In this document: positions 59,912 through 64,000 of the stretch, piece after piece | Numbering within the stretch: position 1 is the stretch's first letter | How the letters are laid out: the number at the start of each line of letters is the position of its first letter | Assembly: GCA_023400235.1 (NCBI GenBank) | Contig: JAEXFI010000005.1 | Span: 62,001-126,000 of the forward strand | Length of the DNA: 64,000 nucleotides | From: Bacillota bacterium | GTDB lineage: Bacteria > Bacillota > Clostridia > Acetivibrionales > DSM-1351 | Direction: 5' to 3' | Translations under genes and position numbers: made by a program | The notes under the pieces: generated by a model | Seen by the model: the letters and a program-made list of their open reading frames with translations, nothing else | Database searches by the model: none | What the model was told of the DNA's origin: nothing

Positions 59912-61252
59912 ATGGAGTTAGGAACTCTTGGGAGAATTCCTCCTCAAAGCATAGAAGCCGAACAATCTGTTATTGGCTCCATGCTGATTGACAAGGAAGT
60001 AATTCCGGTTGTCATGGAAGTTCTTAAGCCGGAGGATTTCTACAGACCAGACCACAAGGAAATATATGATGTAATCATTGAACTTTTTGATAGAGCCCAG
60101 CCTATAGATTTAATAACAGTTTCAGAGAGGCTGAAGCTTCATGGAAAGCTGGAGCTGGTGGGCGGGCTGGAATACCTGACTAATATTGCCACAGAGGTGC
60201 CCACTACTGCAAATGTAAAGCACTATGCAAAAATAGTTGAAGAAAAATCCTTGCTGCGCAAGCTCATAAAAGCATCCTCCGACATAGTGGAGCTGGGCTT
60301 CAGTGCCTCGGAAGAGGTATCCTTCATTTTGGACAAGGCGGAACAGAATATTTTTGACATACTGCAAAAGAGGAGTTCCCAGGGCTTTGTACCAATAAAA
60401 GATGTGCTTGTGGACACCTTCAACAAGCTAGAAGAGCTATATAATAACAAGGGACATATTACCGGAATTCCCACAGGCTTTTCGGACCTGGATTTCAAGA
60501 CCTCGGGACTGCACAACTCAGACCTTGTCTTAGTTGCTGCAAGGCCTGCCATGGGAAAGACGGCCTTTGCCCTGAATCTGGCCCAAAATGCTGCGGTTCA
60601 CAGTGGCATACCGGTTGCCGTATTCAGCCTGGAAATGTCAAAGGAGCAGCTGGTCAACAGAATGCTGTGTAGCGAGGCTATGGTGGACAGCAACAAAATG
60701 AAGACGGGACAGCTGGAGGACAATGACTGGCAGAAGGTGGCCAGAGCCTTAGGGCCGCTGTCGGAGGCACCTATATTCATTGATGATACCCCCGGCATTT
60801 CAATTACCGAAATAAGAGCAAAGTGCAGAAGGCTAAAGCTTGAACATAATCTGGGGCTGGTGGTTATTGACTACCTGCAGTTGATGCAGGGAAGCAAGTC
60901 CAGAGGAGAGAACAGGCAGCAGGAGATATCGGAAATTTCCCGATCACTTAAAATTCTGGCAAAGGAAATTAATATTCCCGTTATATGTCTTTCTCAGTTG
61001 AGCCGTGCCGCCGAAACCAGAACAGATCACAGGCCTATCCTCAGTGATTTGAGAGAGTCAGGAGCCATCGAGCAGGATGCCGACATTGTAATGTTCTTGT
61101 ATCGTGATGATTACTATAACCCCGATACCGAGAAGAAAAACATTGCGGAGGTTATTCTGGCAAAGCACAGGAGCGGTTCTACCGGAACTGTTGAACTGGT
61201 GTGGCTGGGTCAGTACACAAAGTTCGCCAATCTCGAGAAATTCAGGCAGTAA
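59912..61252 (+). CDS. dnaB: Replicative DNA helicase
   Basis: 446 residues. N-terminal collar domain (IPPQSIEAEQSVIGSMLIDKEV), linker, and RecA-like ATPase with Walker A ARPAMGKTAFALN near residue 210, VFSLEMSKEQLVNRML, Walker B LVVIDYLQLM and the arginine finger region AKHRSGSTGTVEL. No intein or truncation. Cotranscribed after rplI. Confidence 0.97.
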   Translation: MELGTLGRIPPQSIEAEQSVIGSMLIDKEVIPVVMEVLKPEDFYRPDHKEIYDVIIELFDRAQPIDLITVSERLKLHGKLELVGGLEYLTNIATEVPTTANVKHYAKIVEEKSLLRKLIKASSDIVELGFSASEEVSFILDKAEQNIFDILQKRSSQGFVPIKDVLVDTFNKLEELYNNKGHITGIPTGFSDLDFKTSGLHNSDLVLVAARPAMGKTAFALNLAQNAAVHSGIPVAVFSLEMSKEQLVNRMLCSEAMVDSNKMKTGQLEDNDWQKVARALGPLSEAPIFIDDTPGISITEIRAKCRRLKLEHNLGLVVIDYLQLMQGSKSRGENRQQEISEISRSLKILAKEINIPVICLSQLSRAAETRTDHRPILSDLRESGAIEQDADIVMFLYRDDYYNPDTEKKNIAEVILAKHRSGSTGTVELVWLGQYTKFANLEKFRQ

Positions 61253-61305
61253 AAATAATGGTAATATGATTTTTAGGCAGATTTTCCTTAACAAGAGGAT
61301 TTATA

Positions 61306-62739
61306 ATGTTGAAACAACTGGTTATGGATACAATTAAAAAAAACGGGCTGATTGATTATGGAGATGGTATCGTGGTGGGAATATCCGGGGGATATGACTC
61401 AGTGTGCCTTCTCCATATTCTGTATTCAATAGGGGAAGAATACTCTCTTAAGCTTTATCCTGTCCATATTAATCATATGCTCAGGGGTGACGAAGCAATG
61501 CGGGACGAAACCTTTGTAAGGGATTTCTGCGGCAATCTGGGGCTGGAAGCCATCGTGAAGAGGATAGATATTGCAAAGCAGGCCCGTCTGGACAAAATAT
61601 CTCTGGAGGAGGCCGGGCGGAATGCAAGATATGATACCTTTAACAAAGTGCTTGAGGAAAAATCCGCACAGAAAATCGCTGTTGCACACTCAAAAAATGA
61701 TCAGGCTGAAACCTTGCTTATGAGACTTTTCAGGGGCACAGGACCAGAAGGACTTAAGGGCATGGAATATAAAAGGGACAACATTATAAGACCGCTGCTG
61801 GATGCCGAGAGAAGCAGCATCGAGGAATATGTTGACGGACAAGGTCTCGAAGCAATTACAGACAGTTCAAACCTTCATACGGATTATTTCAGGAACAGAA
61901 TCAGATTAAAGGTGCTCCCGGAAATAAATGCTGCCGTAGGAGCCGACATTACAGGTAATTTACTGCGTTTATCAAAAATTCTTGTAGCAGATGAAGATTA
62001 TTTACGATATAATTCTGAATTATACTATAAAAAAGCTGTTGTTAATAGAAAGAGCGATTTTGTAGAATTGAAGCTGGAGAGCTTGCTGCAGCTCCACCGT
62101 GCAGTCTGCAGCCGGGTGTTGAGGCTTGCTTTTGCCGAGGCCAGCGGAAGAACTACCGGACTGGAGTACGTCCACATCGACAAGCTGCTTCAGCTGCTTG
62201 CCGACGGTCGTACAGGTTCAAGGCTGGATTTGCCTTTCGGCTATATGGCGGTGAAATCCTACAGCACCATCGCTATACAAAAACATACTGATCATGTGGT
62301 TGAAAGCTTTGAGTATCTTTTGAACCTGCCCGGTGAGGTGGAGATAAGCAGTATATGCTGCAAAATTATAGCAGAAGTGCACGAGTTTGACGCAGCTGAG
62401 CAATGCAGGGAATTTTTAAGGGATAAACAGGACTCTTTCACGGGTTTTTTTGATTATGACATAATAAAAAACAAACTCTGTAAGGACAAGGATTTTCAGC
62501 TAGTGGTAAGAAACAGGCGGGATGGTGATATTTTCAAGCCTTTAAAGGCAAATGGCACGAAAAAATTGAAGGAATACTTTATAGATATAAAGGTTCCCAG
62601 AGAACAAAGGGACTACTTTCCATTAATTTCTATAAATAAGGAGATTATTTGGATTATAGGAAATAAAACAAGTGATAATTATAAAGTAACTGATAATACT
62701 AAATCTGTGTTAATGATTACTTATATTAAATTTGAATAA
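61306..62739 (+). CDS. tilS: tRNA(Ile)-lysidine synthase
   Basis: 477 residues. The ATP-PPase loop SGGYDS is at residues 27-32, followed by HINHMLRG, EEAGRNARYDTF, AHSKNDQAETLLMR and the C-terminal substrate-binding domains (DRRDGD-like NRRDGDIFKPLKANGTKKLKEYF). It converts the CAU anticodon cytidine to lysidine. Followed by hpt, a conserved Firmicute pairing. Confidence 0.95.
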   Translation: MLKQLVMDTIKKNGLIDYGDGIVVGISGGYDSVCLLHILYSIGEEYSLKLYPVHINHMLRGDEAMRDETFVRDFCGNLGLEAIVKRIDIAKQARLDKISLEEAGRNARYDTFNKVLEEKSAQKIAVAHSKNDQAETLLMRLFRGTGPEGLKGMEYKRDNIIRPLLDAERSSIEEYVDGQGLEAITDSSNLHTDYFRNRIRLKVLPEINAAVGADITGNLLRLSKILVADEDYLRYNSELYYKKAVVNRKSDFVELKLESLLQLHRAVCSRVLRLAFAEASGRTTGLEYVHIDKLLQLLADGRTGSRLDLPFGYMAVKSYSTIAIQKHTDHVVESFEYLLNLPGEVEISSICCKIIAEVHEFDAAEQCREFLRDKQDSFTGFFDYDIIKNKLCKDKDFQLVVRNRRDGDIFKPLKANGTKKLKEYFIDIKVPREQRDYFPLISINKEIIWIIGNKTSDNYKVTDNTKSVLMITYIKFE

Positions 62740-62834
62740 CATGCTTATAGAAAAGATTTCCGACAGCGGCACAAATGCCGGTATAGTCAGATAAGCGATT
62801 CAGGTTAAAACTTAACAAGGGGGATAAGTGGCAC

Positions 62835-63374
62835 ATGAACGACGTAATTGAGCACGTACTCATAACAAAAGCGGAGCTGGACAGGCAGGCTGTAGAGCTG
62901 GGGGGCCGCATTTCTAGGGACTATGAAGGAGAGGAACTGGTCATAATCGGAGTATTAAAGGGAGGATTTATATTTCTGGCAGATCTGGCAAGAAATATCA
63001 GCATACCGGTTGACCTGGATTTTATTTCTGTTTCCAGCTATGGAGACTCTTCCAAATCCTCAGGAGTGGTAAAGATTATAAAGGATGTGGATATAAATAT
63101 ATCCGGAAAGCATGTTCTGATTGTTGAGGATATTATAGACACAGGCCTTACCTTGAACCATCTTGTGGAGCTTCTGAAAACCAGAGGTCCTCTCAGTGTG
63201 GAAATATGTGCAGCCCTGGACAAGCCCTCCAGAAGAAAGGCGGAAGTTCATGTTAAATACAAGGGGATAGAAATTCCGGATGAATTTGTTATAGGTTATG
63301 GTCTTGATTATGCGGGAAAATACAGGAATATCCCTGAGGTTTGCATTCTTAAAAAGGAAATTTACCAGAAATAA
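62835..63374 (+). CDS. hpt: Hypoxanthine phosphoribosyltransferase
   Basis: 179 residues. The PRPP-binding motif VLIVEDIIDTGLTL, the flexible-loop region SYGDSSKSSGVVKI and the purine-site segment IPDEFVIGYGLDYAGKYRN identify it. It salvages hypoxanthine and guanine. The tilS-hpt-ftsH order is as in Bacillus. A ribosome binding site (AAGGGGG) lies near 62816-62822. Confidence 0.95.
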   Translation: MNDVIEHVLITKAELDRQAVELGGRISRDYEGEELVIIGVLKGGFIFLADLARNISIPVDLDFISVSSYGDSSKSSGVVKIIKDVDINISGKHVLIVEDIIDTGLTLNHLVELLKTRGPLSVEICAALDKPSRRKAEVHVKYKGIEIPDEFVIGYGLDYAGKYRNIPEVCILKKEIYQK

Positions 63375-63596
63375 TTAAAAAAGTGGCAGACAATTGAGTT
63401 TGTTGTGTTTTATAATTGTATATGCTAATATAATATATACTGTACGAAGGCAGGAAAAATCAAATAAACTATGGTTTCTTGTTTGAAAGAATAAAAGATT
63501 GGTATTAAATTTATAAATGGTAGAACGTAGGTGGGGTGTGTTAAATCGGCCTATGGACTGGATTTGGTACCTTGGTAAGCATAAGGAGGGAGATAT

Positions 63597-64000
63597 TTGA
63601 AATATTTTAAGGGTATCAGCTTTTATATTATTATTTTTATAATAATTTTAGTAATAATCACTTTTTATACTGCATCTGATAATCCGCCAAAGATGGAATA
63701 CGGCCAATTATTAACCCAAATGGAGGTTGGCAATGTAAAAAGTATCGGACTACAAACCGACACAGCCACCGTAGAGCTCAGAAAGCCTCTGGATGAAAAG
63801 AGCAAGGCTACGAAATATGTAGTTACAGTTCCTCCGGATGTTACATCTGCATCAGATAGATTTACAAATGCTTATGAAAACAAAATTATAGATAAATTCA
63901 ATGTTACAACTCCGCCCCAGGCACCTTGGTGGGTCTCCATTTTACCCACAATCGGATTTGTAGTTATACTTATTTTAATTTGGTTTTTCTTTATCCAGCA
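63597..64000 (+). CDS. ftsH: Cell division protease FtsH (N-terminal part, cut by window end)
   Basis: The frame starts at a TTG at 63597 (AAGGAGGG 6-7 bases upstream) and runs off the window. The visible 134 residues hold the first membrane helix (about 7-22), the ~80-residue extracytoplasmic domain typical of FtsH (YGQLLTQMEVGNVKSIGLQ; YVVTVPPDVTS) and the second helix (WVSILPTIGFVVILILIWFFF). The AAA and protease domains lie beyond the edge. The 222-base gap before it contains AT-rich promoter-like DNA (TTGTGT near 63413 with TAATAT-like -10 sequences) but nothing certain. Confidence 0.93.
   Translation, partial: MKYFKGISFYIIIFIIILVIITFYTASDNPPKMEYGQLLTQMEVGNVKSIGLQTDTATVELRKPLDEKSKATKYVVTVPPDVTSASDRFTNAYENKIIDKFNVTTPPQAPWWVSILPTIGFVVILILIWFFFIQ

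Noticed and set aside
1..64000. CRISPR arrays, rRNA or tRNA genes, prophage
   Set aside because: I saw no regularly spaced repeats, no tRNA cloverleaf with CCA-like end and no phage genes on reading both strands; a tRNAscan run would be needed to be certain.

Overview
The window reads as chromosome of a low-to-moderate GC Firmicute of class Clostridia, most likely a plant-polysaccharide-degrading, Ruminiclostridium-like anaerobe. This rests on the gene families (GH51 arabinofuranosidase, xylose-type ABC transporter with a LytS/YesN-type sensor system, DUF3793, MazG-like protein beside a GdpP-type phosphodiesterase), the many TTG starts with strong GGAGG ribosome binding sites, and the anaerobic (early cobalt insertion) cobalamin route. 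The genus is inference.

Layout. 1-2.5 kb: an ArsR-type regulator (cut by the window edge) divergent from a GH51 alpha-L-arabinofuranosidase, with a sigma-A promoter and two inverted repeats between them. 2.9-9.9 kb: lipid kinase, SbcD/SbcC nuclease, and a membrane chemoreceptor lacking a large extracytoplasmic domain. 9.9-26.8 kb: a cobalamin riboswitch with terminator leads a cobalt transporter (cbiMNQO) and a nearly complete corrin-ring gene set: cbiD, L, F, G, a short hemA, cbiH, J, a small cbiX, a cbiE-cbiT fusion, cbiA, P, C, B and cobD. Nucleotide-loop genes (cobU/S/T) are not here. 26.8-29.2 kb: a convergent glycogen branching enzyme.

29.3-39.1 kb (minus strand): a sugar ABC transporter (permease, double ATPase, binding lipoprotein), preceded by a sensor operon: membrane-anchored binding protein, LytS-like histidine kinase, YesN-like regulator and a second binding lipoprotein. 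It resembles the XylFII-LytS-YesN xylose-sensing module but carries two sensor-type binding proteins. 39.3-39.6 kb: a 322-bp MITE-like element with terminal inverted repeats, a 9-bp flanking duplication and a multi-helix interior. 39.7-41.9 kb: an operon behind a consensus Fur box (DUF2325, flavodoxin, DUF3793, HD-GYP).

42.2-53.1 kb: a GntR/UTRA regulator and a BMP-type nucleoside ABC transporter followed by an unusual enzyme set: isochorismatase-like hydrolase, PfkB kinase, uridine-phosphorylase-like enzyme, BtpA/SgcQ protein, iron alcohol dehydrogenase and a TrpA-like protein in which one of the two catalytic acids is changed. This looks like an uncharacterised nucleoside or modified-nucleoside catabolic pathway and is the best candidate for new biochemistry. 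53.3-64 kb: housekeeping genes rpsF-ssb-rpsR (with an S6:S18-like leader), DUF2461, pheA, MazG-like, gdpP-like, rplI, dnaB, tilS, hpt and the start of ftsH.

A second unexpected feature is a dispersed ~110-bp repeat: one copy between xylH and xylG (minus) and one just upstream of rplI (plus), about 94% identical by eye, with hairpins in which the substitutions keep pairing.
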